From: Ectocarpus siliculosus
Taxonomy: Eukaryota; Sar; Phaeophyceae; Ectocarpales; Ectocarpaceae
Assembly (NCBI GenBank): GCA_000310025.1
Contig: FN648694.1
Location: forward strand, 20,349 to 71,128
Length of the DNA: 50,780 bases
Direction of reading: 5' to 3'
Below the pieces are notes generated by a model that saw nothing but the letters and a program-made list of their open reading frames with translations, did not search any database and was not told where the DNA came from. This document shows positions 1-13,200 of this stretch, one piece after another. How positions within the stretch are numbered: the first letter of the stretch is position 1; each line of letters begins with the position of its first letter. The position numbers were made by a program, and so were the translations under genes.

Positions 1-53
1 GAAAACAATCATCAATACCACCACCACCACCACCACCACCACCACCACCACCA
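1..53. repeat. (CCA)n microsatellite
   Basis: About ten CAC/CCA triplets end near position 52, in the intron after the last visible exon of the HUWE1-like gene (exon end 127). Confidence 0.8.
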
Positions 54-126
54 ATTAAGAGAGCCGCGACAACACGGACAACACCACCGCCGCGGCCAAC
101 AAGAGAGCAGCAACCAACGCCCTTAC

Positions 127-1198
127 CGCCGGGAAGACATTCGCCTCCTGCACCCTCGAAGCGCCGTCGTGGGTGAGGCAGAGCGCGTGAAGCACGTTCG
201 GCACGGTGACCAAGAGGTCTGATGACGGCGGCGGCGCCGGGGTCGCCGTCAGCACCTTGAGGTACTCGTCCACGATGCCCGACCTGCGGGTGACCACAAG
301 AAACCACGTGAAAAAAAATAAACAAATAAAAAATCATTGCTTGGGGATGACATTCATTGCAGAAGCATCCTGGACAACGTGTAGGAAGACCGAAAGAAAA
401 ATCCCTGTGCGATTGAGGTTTCTCGTCGTAACAATTTTTGAAGAGAAACCACCTAAAAAAAAAAAAAAAGGGTACGTGGGGAACCGTAGAAACACAGGTA
501 TGCTCCGCTAACGCTATATGGGTTAATTCCTATTTAAATATATCCCCACTTAGAGCCTTATCAGTTGATACATAACTATTTATTATAGATGGATTCCTTG
601 TGATATGTTAAGAAAAAAACACAATTAAAATCTCTGCGTATCGAGGTGAAGGTTGCTGTTGGTCGTACTAATTTTTGGAGAGAAACCACAAAAAACAAAT
701 GCTGCTTGTGAAGTCGTAGAAATACAGATAGTGCTCCCCTAACGCTATGAGTTCATTGCACATTAATTCTGGACCCTTATCTGTGGACATAGATATATGG
801 ATTCGTTGTGTTATACTTCCAAGTGAACTTCACCTTCACCGGTTGTGGCGGGGAAAGGAAACGTCGCAGCGGCCACAAACCAAGGCGGGCACGACAACAA
901 ACACATACAAGCACAACACACAACAGCACTGCACCCGAAACTACTTCAAGAAAAAAAAGTAACACTGCAACCGATAACAAACACTGCACCAACCAACAAC
1001 ACCAACAACACCATCACGACGACGACGACGACGACAACAGACCAACACTTCAACATATAACAAACACTGGACCAACCAACTAGACAAACAACACCATCGC
1101 CTCCACCACCACGACCACAACAACAGACCAACACTTCAACCGATAACAACACTGCACCAACCAACTGGACAAACGATACCAACGCCACGACGCCGACG

Positions 1199-1250
<52 letters not shown>

Positions 1251-4200
1251 CGTGAACAAGACAAACCTGAGCAAGTAGGCCACAGTGGTGCTGGGGTCTT
1301 GGTTGGCCACGTCCGAGATGAGGGTCGCCGTCAGCGCCACCAGCACGCCCCCGAACATGTCGCTGTTGCGGAAAACGTCCATCACCGCCGCCGTCAAAAA
1401 CGCCTCCAGCAGGGGGTCTGATCCCACCTGCTGGTGTGTTTGGGTCTGCGCAAAAAAAAAAGAAAAAAGGGGTGGAGATGTGTGAGGAAATTTTTGAACG
1501 GAAACGGAGGGGATAAACAAATGTTGAAGTTGAGTATGTTCCATGCCTGAGGTAGGTATAGTCTTGTCTTTCGACTGAAGAACCTGTACACCTGGAAAAG
1601 GGGGGGTACTATGTACTGTAATGCTAATATTCAATCACGCCTGCAGAACTCGCATGCCTACAAAAAATGAACCGCTACTAAATTAACACCTAGGTTTCCA
1701 CCGAGGGGGGAGGGGGTCAGTAGAGGGGTAACGGACACACGCACCGCGACCAAGCACATGAGGTACAACTGAAAACAACCACCATCAACATAAACACACA
1801 CTTTTTCGCATCGTCAACGTAAACATACACATCGCTACGCCCAAGGTTGCACGACCGAATCCCAACAAACTCTTCGCTTTTGGCTCAACAAACGCTTTCG
1901 GCAAAACTGTTGGCAAAGCTTTTGGGGTACTACGCTTTTGGCTACTAAGCTTTCGGCTAATAAAACGTTTAGGTCAACAAGCTTTTGGCTACCAAAGTAC
2001 TCGTTTAGGTTCACAAGCTCTTGGGAAAACCTTCCCTCCGCTTTGCGCCTGGCGCACCTGGTTCTGAAACGTGATGCTGAGGGCGTTCAGAACGGAGAAG
2101 AGGAGCGCCTTCTGCGACGGAGACGGGTCGGCCAGGGGGCCACCGGCCGCCGCGCTCGCATCGTCCCCTGCGCCCCCCCCCCCGGCCCCGTCGGGACCGC
2201 CTCCCGTGGCGACAACAGCTGAGGAGGAAGAGGGGGCTCCCCTGGCCTTGCCGTCCTTATCTCTACCCTTGCCTTTACCCTTAGTGGTCTTGGAGGAGGA
2301 GGGCGGCTTCTTGCTCTTGCCTTTGCCCTGTGAGGGGGGTACAGGGAGTTGTGAGTTCGAGAGGAGGAGGAGAGAGGGAGCGGGAGCGGGAGAGGGAGAG
2401 GGAGGAGAGAGAGAGATATATAGTATTGGGTTAAACAGTAGAGCAACGACGAGAGGCAAAACGGGAAAGAAAGACCGCGACACGACAAGTTCGCCACTCA
2501 CGCCAACCCCAAAAGCAACCAATCAAGTCACATACCATCTCCGAGGACTTGTTCCGATTTAGCAACGATGCATCACCCCCCCCCCGCCCCAACGAACCCC
2601 CCTCCCCTTGAATGCCAACCCGGAAACAACGCTTACAACACATCAGTAGTCCGACAATAAAACAGTCCTTTTGGGGGACGCTGTTCTCAATTATTGCACC
2701 TACAAGCAAGATGGTCTACAACAGCAGCAGGCCTTTTTCTTGGCAATTTTTCATTCACCAAGCGTGGTTTCAACACAACAGTAGTCAACACCTTGAACAC
2801 TGACAGGGTTTCTCTAATCAACTCGCGCCGTCTCAATATTAACAAATAAATGGTGTTTACCGTTCCCAAAATACAGAAAAAAAAAAGTCGGACCTCGGCT
2901 TTGCCCTTGGGGTCGTCCACCACCATCCCGCTACCGCCACCACCACTACGGTTATCTCCCGCCGCCGCCGCCGCCGCCGCCGCCCCGGCATCGCGAAGCC
3001 TTCCAACCTCAGTGGAAAAAGCGGACGCGAGCACCTGTCGTTGTACCGGCAGTTTAGGCGGGAGAGAGGGGGGGAGGGGAAGAGAGAGAAGACGGAGAGG
3101 TTCCACAATGAACGAACGAAATATATAGGCAAGAATAGGACCACAAGAACAAACTTCGACAAAAAAAAAAAATGCTCGCCGAAAAAAAAAAAAACGAATC
3201 AGGGACCACCAACGAACGGAGGCAGCAGCAGCGAAAATTCGACGCCAACAAATCATTATTAAAAAGAGAAGGTTGACAGCATTGAAAACAAATAAGCCAA
3301 CCGAAAAAGAAGGAAATAGCCCGCGCGTATGCTACCAACACACAAAAATGCCGACGCACCTCGGCTGCGCCGAGATCCCTGAATGCGGAGAGAGCGGCCG
3401 CATTGTTCACCACCGCTGTCTCCATGATCTGAACGGCCTGCGACACCACGTACCGCCGCTGGAAGGGCTTGCCCATGCCGCCGAAGCCCTGCTTGATCAA
3501 AGAAAACAACATGTCACAAAAGGACACAAAAAAAAATCACCAAGACGTCGGTGAGGACGGTACCGTAGGTGACATGACGTAAGATATCACACCCCCTGGA
3601 CCAACTTTCGAAGCTCGATGTCTCGACAGGAGAAGCAGTGACGGTGCCCAAGATGGCGGCGTTGGAACCGTATCGTCGAGAGCTATTCCGAAAACGTATA
3701 CCTCAATTTCGGCATCCTCTTCGTCGTGGAGTAATCGAGCTGTGAAAATCGGTCCAGGGGGTGTGATATCTTACGCAATACCTATGGTAGTCACCAGAAC
3801 ACGAGGGTGGGGGCTCAAACCAACGGCATCTTATCACGAAGGCATGACTGCAGTGGGTGGGTCTCCAACAAACGGCAACTGAACACAAGGCACGGCTATG
3901 GGGTGGGTCTCTCAAGTCAGCGGCAAGTTCAACACGAAGCACTACTGCAGTGGGTGGGTCTCACCAAACGGCAACGCAACACAAAGTACGGCTATGGGGT
4001 GGGTCTCTCAAGTCAACGGTAACTGTTAACACCAAGCACGCGGGGTCGGGGTTGGGTCTGGACCCAACGGTACAGCGGTATGGAACACCAAACACGAGGG
4101 ACGACGCGGCAGCGGGTCCCCACCAAAAATAAACCGTGCCCTTCACGACAAGCACACAGTCGTAGTCCCACCTGTCCGTCCATGTTGAGCTGCACGACGT

Positions 4201-7200
4201 TGAGGAGGGCCGGGATTAGCCCGCACTCGGTCATGGCCGCCGCCCCGTGCTGCACGCTCACCACCGCCCACACCAGGCTGAACACCGTCTCGACCCAGCT
4301 GGAATGCACCAACGAAACGCACAAACAAGCAACCAAAGAGGAACAACAAAGAAATACGGGCCATCAAAACAAACGGGATACAAACGAAAAAGACAGACAG
4401 CAGTGTAAACAAGCAGAGGCCACCATCGACCGCTCTAGCGTAGCCGGCTGCCCAACGAAGACGTGGCCAGCCGTTCTAAAGGACACAAACAACGCGGATG
4501 GATACGCTCTGTTTCTCTCATATGCCGTCCCATCTCTCTTCGACGTCGTGACTGTTGTTACCACACCTTTCGGCGAGTTTGCTGGATGAGTCAGCCCGAG
4601 GCACACAGACGTCAATGAGCCCACGCACACGAACCGGGTCTACCCAGGACGTCATACTTGAGGAAACGCCCCCCATCCCCATCCCGCTACTGGTCCCGTG
4701 AGAACCCGGCGTGCTCCGTCCGGGCTTTGTAGGGATGCGAGGTCAATGGTCTAACGACTACGGCATGCACGACTATGAGTACACCCCCCCCTCTCCCCCC
4801 TCCCGCTCCGCTCCACCACCCCCCCTCCCGCCACGCAACCCCACTCCAAACAAAAAATAAAAATCCCACAACAACAAACCACAACACGGTATCAATCTTA
4901 CTTACCGCAGTTGGTCCATCTCGGACAGAACCGGAGAACTCGCGCCAGCCGTCCCCTTCTCCTCCTTGACCCCGCCGCCGTCGGCGTTAGGAGCACCCGC
5001 CCCGCCGCTCCCCCCATCGCGGCGCCCCTTCGACTGGGCCGCGCCTGCGGCCTCCACAAAGGCGATGCCGAGCGACAAGGCGGCGTCTGGCGGGGGCGGG
5101 GGCGGCGACTTCCCATCCCCGGGGTCCGACGACTTGGACTGATTCATGGGGGGAGGGGTATGGCGGCCGTGTTAGGGATCTGTGGCTTGTGCACGAGGTG
5201 ACAACTACTGCTGTTGCGGAGAAAAGCAAGGGGCTGTTCGTTTCGGAGACCGAAGCTCAACAACACAAGGGTGAATAGCAGCGATCGAGAAGCAACGCAA
5301 ATGCGGGTGCTGGTGTTGATTCTCCAGCGCTCGCTCACTGCACGGCATGATGTCTTGCGGGGGAGACGGACAGCATACACCTATATTTTATGGTGTGCGG
5401 CCAAATGTGTTTCGTTGGTCCCCCCGCCCCCCACAAGTTCTGCTATTATTGTGGAAACAATGTCGGAATGTATGAATATATGAATATCAAGTTGGTCGGT
5501 GGGGCCTTCCGCCCCCCTCGCTCAATGAATTTCGGAGAACTGAATCTCACTTCTCCAGTTAGTGTAGGAAAAAAATCTAGATACGAATGCTGTAAGGGCC
5601 GATTGAAGTGATGAACACAGACAAAAAAAAAAGAAGACTTACCTCTACAACTCCGCTATCGCCATCACTTCTTCCAGCACTGGCTGCAGCACCGGCGGCG
5701 GCGGCGGCATCCTGCTCCGGCATGATGAAGAGCGAGGCTACTCCGTGACGCACGAGGAGCGGCAGCAGGCCCGTGTACTGCCCTCTCGTGATGCCGAGCT
5801 CCTGAAAGACGTGCGTGTGTCGGGCAACCAGCCCCAGGCTTGACGTTCCGCTCCTGAACCCAGCAGCAGCAGCAGCAGCAACATCGGCGGCGGAGGCGGC
5901 GGCGGCCGTAGGATCAGCGGCAGTAGCCATATACTCCGTATGTACTCCGTATACATAAAAATACGAGGGCTGTTTCAATCCCCCCCCTATGGGAGCCGGT
6001 CTCGCGTAATACTCGCAGGAAAAGAATGGAAGGAAGTGTTTGAAGGTACAAGCAGCTGTGTAAATAGTTGTTGAGCACATCGGCTAAGTGGTGCAAGTTG
6101 ATCGAGGATCGGAAAGATACTGCTGTATCGATACACGCCTACGGTGCATACAGCAACAGAAGGATAGACCCAGGTTCGAAGGGTCGCAGTCGGATACTGA
6201 AAAGAAGTGCGTCAGTCACCGCTTGGTCATGTGGTGCGGGAAGTTGTTGCACAGCGCTGATCCCGGGGCACACAACCACACGAGACGGTGATTCTGCGTG
6301 TGTGTGGGCCACAATTGTTTGTTCTGTGTGCAAGTCTGCCTGATGCTATGGTCATGTAGGACTACATACAGCAATGAATGCAGCAGCAGCAACATCAGAC
6401 AGCCTCGAATCCAGCAAGCTGCGCTTGTTTGTACCTCCCAACTTTACGACATGTTTCCCGCTTGGCTCTACAGCAGCAGCAGTGTTACAGCAGTAGTCCA
6501 TCACACACAACCGTCCATGGCTTAAAGTGCTTGTGTACCATCTCGTGAATGCTGTACAAAAGGTAGATACCGTAAGAGTCGGAGAGGTGGCACCTCCGTG
6601 TTAGCGTTTTTGTATAGCGTATTTCTCCACAACCAGGAGGGTACCAGTGCCGAAAAGGGTAGTTTTGGAAACATCTCATCGAGGGCTTTCCTGAGAGGTA
6701 TCGGTTAGTGTTCGCACCCTCCTATAATAGTTGTGGAGAAACACGCTACAAACAAACGCTAACACGGGGGGGCAATCTCTCTGACTCTTACGGTATATGC
6801 ATACGGACGAGTCGTATGCGTTAATGCTGTTCGGGGGGGGTACAGCTAGATACATCCTGGTACAGATTTCCTACACACGTAGGTTGAAGTTCGTTCCCAA
6901 AACATAATCGGATCGACAGAAAAAGAAAACACACTTGTGATGTACTTGGGGACGAAAGTACCAAGTCTCCGTGCGGGTAGCTGTCGTGGCTCACAGCAGT
7001 GCACACAGCCGGCGCGCTACGCGCGGGGCGCGCTGTGCGTACATCATTCCCGTCCGGGAGCTGCAGGAACGAAAGAAGACTGCCAGTTGTGGGAGGTAGA
7101 CACAACTGCCAGTTGTGAGCGAGGTAGAGATATGCTGCTACGTACACATGCTATGTTGTGACTCGCTTCGTTCATTACGACCACAGCTGACTATGACGTC

Positions 7201-10200
7201 ATACAAACCCCGGGGAGAGAACCAGAGAGAACCAAAAAAGATTGATTTCCAGAACAACATCCCTAGCGGTCCAGCGCGGGTAGCTCTCGACACAGCTCGC
7301 CGCATGATGTCATACTCTCGGGTCGTGCCCGCTACACTATTCCCGTCCGGGAGCCGAGAGAACGACACGAATCGGTTGAAATGTAGATGCCGAAAAAAAA
7401 AATCGGAGGCACGAGAGAGAACCGGCCTGAAACGAAACGAGACCACTCTAGATACATATATATATATATATTGTTGCTCCAGCAGCAGCAGTAGCAGCAG
7501 CAGCAGCAAAAGCTACGTCGGGTCCGATGATTGAACACACGCAGCAGCACCGGGGACAACATCGACAAGGGAACATATCGGTAACCCATAGCATACCTCG
7601 TGTGCACCAGCGCCGCCAGGCAGTGCACTGCGAGCACGGAGATGTCGAGCGGGACCGTCATCTGCGCCGCCTGGTCGGTCCTCACGCGGACCAGATCCAC
7701 TAGCTCCTGGATAAGCTCCGGCTGGATGCTCATGTACGCCATGAGGGCCTCTGCGACCGAAAGGCAGTCAGGGAGACAGAGACAAGAGACAGAGGGACAG
7801 CGAGACAAGACAGACACATCGATGAGCAACACAAGTAGACTTATCAGTGGGCTTCAAAAAGGAATCGAATCGAATCCAGCCGAACCACCACCCTCCCCCC
7901 CGCAACCCCTTCTGTACCCTCTCCGGTCCATACCCCTCCTCCCCCTCCACCAGCCTTCCTCAGCAATCGACTCTAGAACTTCGTCCCACTTTCCCTCGGA
8001 GCCCCTGCGCAAACATCCATCGCCCAATCGGCTCTAGAACCCTACGGACCCCCCCCCCTACCTTGGGAAGGATGACAGTACACCAGCGCCGTCAGCGCCA
8101 TGATCCTTCTCCGCACCGCGGCCCGCCGAGCCTCCACCCCCCCCCGCCACGCCACGGCGCTCCTGACCCTCGCCAGGAGGGAGAACAGCCGCCGCTTCGG
8201 GACGGCCGTGTGCTCGTTGGTCAATCGCCGGAACATGCCTTCCGAGGTGCTGTCTGCGTCTCCCGCTTCGCCTGCTGGTCGGCCTCCCACCCTCGCCGGC
8301 TGTGCAATTGTCGGCCAGTCATGCGAATGTAGTTTCCGACAGAAGAAAATGGGAGGTAGGGGTGGGGGGGTGGGGGGGGTGACGGTGGTCTCGCATTGGG
8401 TACATGAGACGACAGCATCAAAAGACAAAAAAGACAAAACAGCAATGAATCGAAAACACCAACGACACGAAGAACAAATACATATACGCATATGATGTGC
8501 CTCGTTAGCCTCTCTCTCTTTGTCTCTGTCTCGGTCTTTCTCCTTCTCTGTCTGTCTTACCACGAAGGTATTGCAACGTTAGTTAGTTTCTCCTCTCTCA
8601 CCACAAATATACGCGTCTCTACCAGTCTCACCACAGAGGTATGCCTACTTCGTCTCTCCCCACAAACATATGCCTCTGTACAAGTCTCTCACCACAAATA
8701 TCGTCCTGAAACGCGTGTACCCCCCGGGCGACGGTGCGCGGTTGCTCTCCTCCTCTTTTTCCCTCCCCCCTGCCTCCCCCCCCTGCCCGCTTCCGGAGGG
8801 AGAAGACCCGTCATCAGCACCGTCAGCGTCATCTTCAGCAGCAGCAGCAGCCTCGTCCGTGCCCTGAGAAGGGGCGTACTCGAAACACAGGTCGCCCGCG
8901 TTGACGGGTAGGATGGACGTGGGTTTCGGCTTCTTCGTCGAAGCTGCTGCCGCTGCTGCCGCTGCTGCTGCCGCTGCTGCTGCTGCTGCGGCAGCGGCGT
9001 CACTCTCATCCTGGACATCCAACAAGACAACAGAAAGGTGGAGAGGACGAGGGGAAAGAGAGATGGGGGGGGGGGGGGGGGATTATGACGGACACCGTTC
9101 TCTTTACATGACATGCAAGACAAACATGACCACAACAACAAACATGGGCTAAAAAAAAGGAACACGACGCTCTTTGCCATGGGACAACGAAAAAAACGCC
9201 ACCGCAACAACAAGCATCAGCAAAACAACAAAAAAATACCACAACCCAAAAGATTGAAATGCCCACGGCCGAGAATCTTGAATTTGAACCACCGCGGCGG
9301 GCGCGGGGGGCGGGAAGGGATTCATACCACGGTACCATTAGACAACTGGCTGGGTTATCTTCGCCTTATTTGCCGTTCCCGAAAGCAAACAAGCACCCAC
9401 AAACGCGAGCCTGTTGCAGCTAAGGGAGGACGGAGGCAACCATCTCTCGCAGCATCAAATCGCCCGCAAGCAAGAATGGCACAGTGTACCGAAAGGAGCC
9501 ACACGTCCTCCGTTTTCTTGTGGTTTGGAAACGTGCGGGGACACTAGAGGCCAAGCATTTGTTGTGCGTGGGAGCAACAACAACTATTTAGCGACAAAAA
9601 CTATGAGACGGTTGTCTCCAGGTTCGCGTGTGAGCAAGTTCCCGTTGGGATGTGTGGTGTGGATACACACCGGTTCAACCTCTGGTGAAGAGGCTGACGA
9701 GTACGGATAGTTGTGTTGTGAGTCAAGGGGGGAAGCAACCTTGTGTTGAAGCAAGGTTCAGCATCCATCCGACACTGTTTCTATCTGTGGCAACACCCCG
9801 AAGGTAGATCTCCGACAGGTCATCTGACGTCACAATCTACTACAGTCTGAGGTGGCATTCACACAACCCAGAGCACAAACCCAGGGAAAACAATCACTTA
9901 CAACTCAGCGTCGTAGCAGCAAACACAAAGTGAAAAGCTTCAATCGGCCACCCCGCCGTGTAGGGAGAGGTGGGAACGGCTCGAAAACAAGGACGCACCA
10001 CAACAACACAACAATCACATCAACAACATCGACCAATGTCTCTAACCAATCAACAACATCGACCAATGTCTCTAACTAGTAAGCACTCTTGTTGACTTCT
10101 CTTCCACGCTACGGGCACTTGCGTCCTCTCGCGTGGTCAATGGTCTAACCGATACAAATCAAGACATGAGTCCTCCATCACGGGCACTTCTACGCCCCCC

Positions 10201-13200
10201 CCCCCCCCCCCCCCCCCNNNNNNNNNNNNNNNNNNNNNNNNNNNNNNNNNNNNNNNNNNNNNNNNNNNNNNNNNNNNNNNNNNNNNNNNNNNNNNNNNNN
10301 NNNNNNNNNNNNNNNNNCCCCCCCCCCCCCCCCCCGCAATCCATACTGGACACCCTGCCGCTCACCTTGGCCTCGCCCTCAACTCTCCCCGTAACGCAAG
10401 CCAGCAGGCCCAACCCCTGACCCCGCCCACCCCACCCGCCGGATAGGGTCATGAGCTCCGCTGACACCGCCTTATCCTTGTGGATGGAGCACATGCTGTG
10501 GAGTTCCGGCTGTGGTGGTGTTCGGTTTCGGGGCGAGGGAAGGGAGAGGTGGTTAACCGGTTGAATAACCCATGGATAAATTGTGTCATGGTCTTTTTGA
10601 CCATATGGTCGAGTTTTGCCAGGGGAGGGGGGGTCCTCGTTTGCTTCATGACTGTATGGCACCGTTGGATTCTTGGCCACAGGTCCACCCCCCCCCCCCC
10701 CCTCCGAGTGGTGGCAAGAGGTAGGGGGGGAGTCCACATACGTACGGAGGGATAAATCAAGTGGAAATACGTCGCAAGAGAGTATCACAACCACCAACAA
10801 CGCGAGCCGAGTCTATGCGGAACAAATGGACACCCAACAACGTTTTGAAGTAAAGTCATCACCTGTTGATGCCGGTGAAGCAGCGGCGGCACCGTGAGCA
10901 GCATGAGACATCGCAACGCGCTCTCCGCCACCGCGTCATCCCCAGCAGCTAGCAGCGAGCGCAGGTGCTGCGAAATAAACAACATAATTACATGAAAAAC
11001 AAGTGTTGGCGGCACACGTGTTGCACCGAGCGGCGGCAGCAGGGGTGAAGAAATACGACAAGCAGGGGCGAGCACAAGCAGTTTGAGTATTTTCAGGAAG
11101 CACCGCAGGATTCGGGGTCGGGAGAGCAATGCAGACCTGAGGAAGTAGCACCACCACCACTACCACTACCACCGCACGCCGTTGTTCAGCAAGCACCGCG
11201 AGATTGGGGTCGGGAGAGCTAGGACCGAGAAAGTAGTACCACCACCACCACCACCGCACGCCGTTGTTCAGCAAGCACCGCGAGATTGGGGTCAGGAGAG
11301 CTAGGACCGAGAAAGTACCACCACCACCACCACCGCACGCACGCACCTCGGCCGAGCTGAAGACGTGCTTGTTGACGCAACTTCTCATCAACACCGCCAG
11401 AAAGTTCAGGCAGCAGAGCACCACCTCGCCCGCCGCCGCTGCCGCCACCGCTGTGTCCTCGCTACCGTCACCGCCAGCATCCCCGCCCCCACCAGCACCA
11501 GCGGCGGGGAGCTTCTTCTGTTGCTGGTGGTCGGCGGGCTGGATGAGCAGCAGTGACGGGTGGCGGAGCATGTTCGTCTCGAGCGTCTCGTCCATTCGGT
11601 CCAGCACATCGCACCTGACACCCAGCCGAGGTGTTGTTCGTGCGCCGTCATTACAAGGGGTAGGATTAGCGGGGGGGGGAGGGGGGGGTGTACTCATAGT
11701 CGTGCATGCCGTAGTCGTTTGACCATTGACCTCGCATCCCTACAAAGCCGGGACGGAGCACGCCGGGTTCTCACCGGACCAGGCTCTCACATCACCAAGC
11801 GCGAAGCGCCGTGAGGTATTTGGCGAGTCGCATGAAGGGTGAGCTGCATCCTGCTAAGGGTGTTCGGCATCTTGTGCTTACTTCCTTGCGTACGGATGAC
11901 AGCTACGTATGACTTAATGTATTTTCTGGTGTTTTCACTTCCAGAGCCAGTTGTAAGCACTGTGTAACTGCCTCGAGGAAGCTTGACCATTTTAACACAA
12001 CGTGGTGCGATCATCCCCCGTTGCGCGGAGTGAGGTTTCTCGACCCCGCACAACATGATCTACTCGACCACCATTATGGTTACCGCCAAAAAAAAAAACC
12101 GAGGTAAAAAAAAAAACCGGTAACCTGGTTGCCGAGTTCACGAAGTTAATTGGCTTGTTTTACAACGTCGTTGCCAAGCGACGAAAACCCAATCCCGATG
12201 GCAAACACCGAGTGGGGGGCTTGTTTTACAACGTCGTTGCCAAGCGACGAAAACCCAAACCCCGATGGCAAACACAGCGGGGGGGGGAGGGGGGGAGTAT
12301 TCCATGAAGTTATGTAGCGTCGGTCAAGCAAACAAGCAGCAGCACCTGCAAATAAATCGGCCTCAGCGGAAACAAAACCAGAAACAAAAAACGCACGCTT
12401 TCTAGCGAGTGCGCACGCGCCTTCCTTGGTCGTTAGCACTGACTGCGTTCACCGGCCCATTTTACAACAAAGAGGATTATTCTTGAACGGTCCCAAGGGC
12501 TCTGCTATGTTTCTCAAGAGAGCTTTTCTATTTTTCGCGCGGGTGATACCAACAAGCGTACTTCAGCACGGCCCTTCTCTTAGCGCCTTGCACCTATATG
12601 CATTCGTATGCATACCACGCAAAACAAAAAGCCTGAAACCCCATAAAACAGGAGAACTCCATCGCAAAACAAACACCACCCACTCCGGCATCGTAAAAAA
12701 AAAGCTTCCATGGTCTCTGGGACCCCTCTCTCTGGGACCCCGCACATCACCTACCATGCGGGTGCACTATCACCACCACCACCACCACCACCGCCAACCG
12801 ATGCGCGACTCACCAGTCGTAGAGGTCTGGCTGCTCCTCCCATTCGTCCTCCCCCTTCACCAGCTTCAACGCGGCGATCAACTCCGCATCGGTTTTGGCT
12901 TCGAGGATGGCGCGCTGGAAATAATATCGGTTCGCGCGAGCATCACACAGAAACAACAATCAATGGGCGATTTCCACTAAAGCTTTTATTTTTATTGTCC
13001 TAATGCGACCCAACGAATCCATCTCTATCTAAGAAAAGAGTCTAAGATAGGTCAGCGTCTTTTCTGTCTCAGCGCTGGGCAAAACGAAAAAAACACACGG
13101 ATATCTCCATCGCGAACACATCACTGAGGAGAGGGGATGGGTTCTAGAGGGCATGTAGCAGAGGGTAGAGGCGGCCCAAAACAAAGAGAGGCTGCAGAGG

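Noticed and set aside
1080-1634. 184-codon minus-strand frame
   Set aside because: Only 1267-1445 is an exon; the rest is poly-leucine read from the AAC repeat and intron sequence.
2071-2562. 163-codon plus-strand frame
   Set aside because: Antisense shadow of the E3 ligase exon 2058-2327.
4715-4790. A tRNA gene, because TGGTCTAACG fits an A-box
   Set aside because: No B-box, no cloverleaf pairing and no acceptor stem; it is part of a dispersed repeat.
8941-9000. Pathogenic-type triplet expansion
   Set aside because: The alanine codons are mixed GCC/GCA/GCG/GCT and in frame in a coding exon, so this is an ordinary poly-alanine tract.
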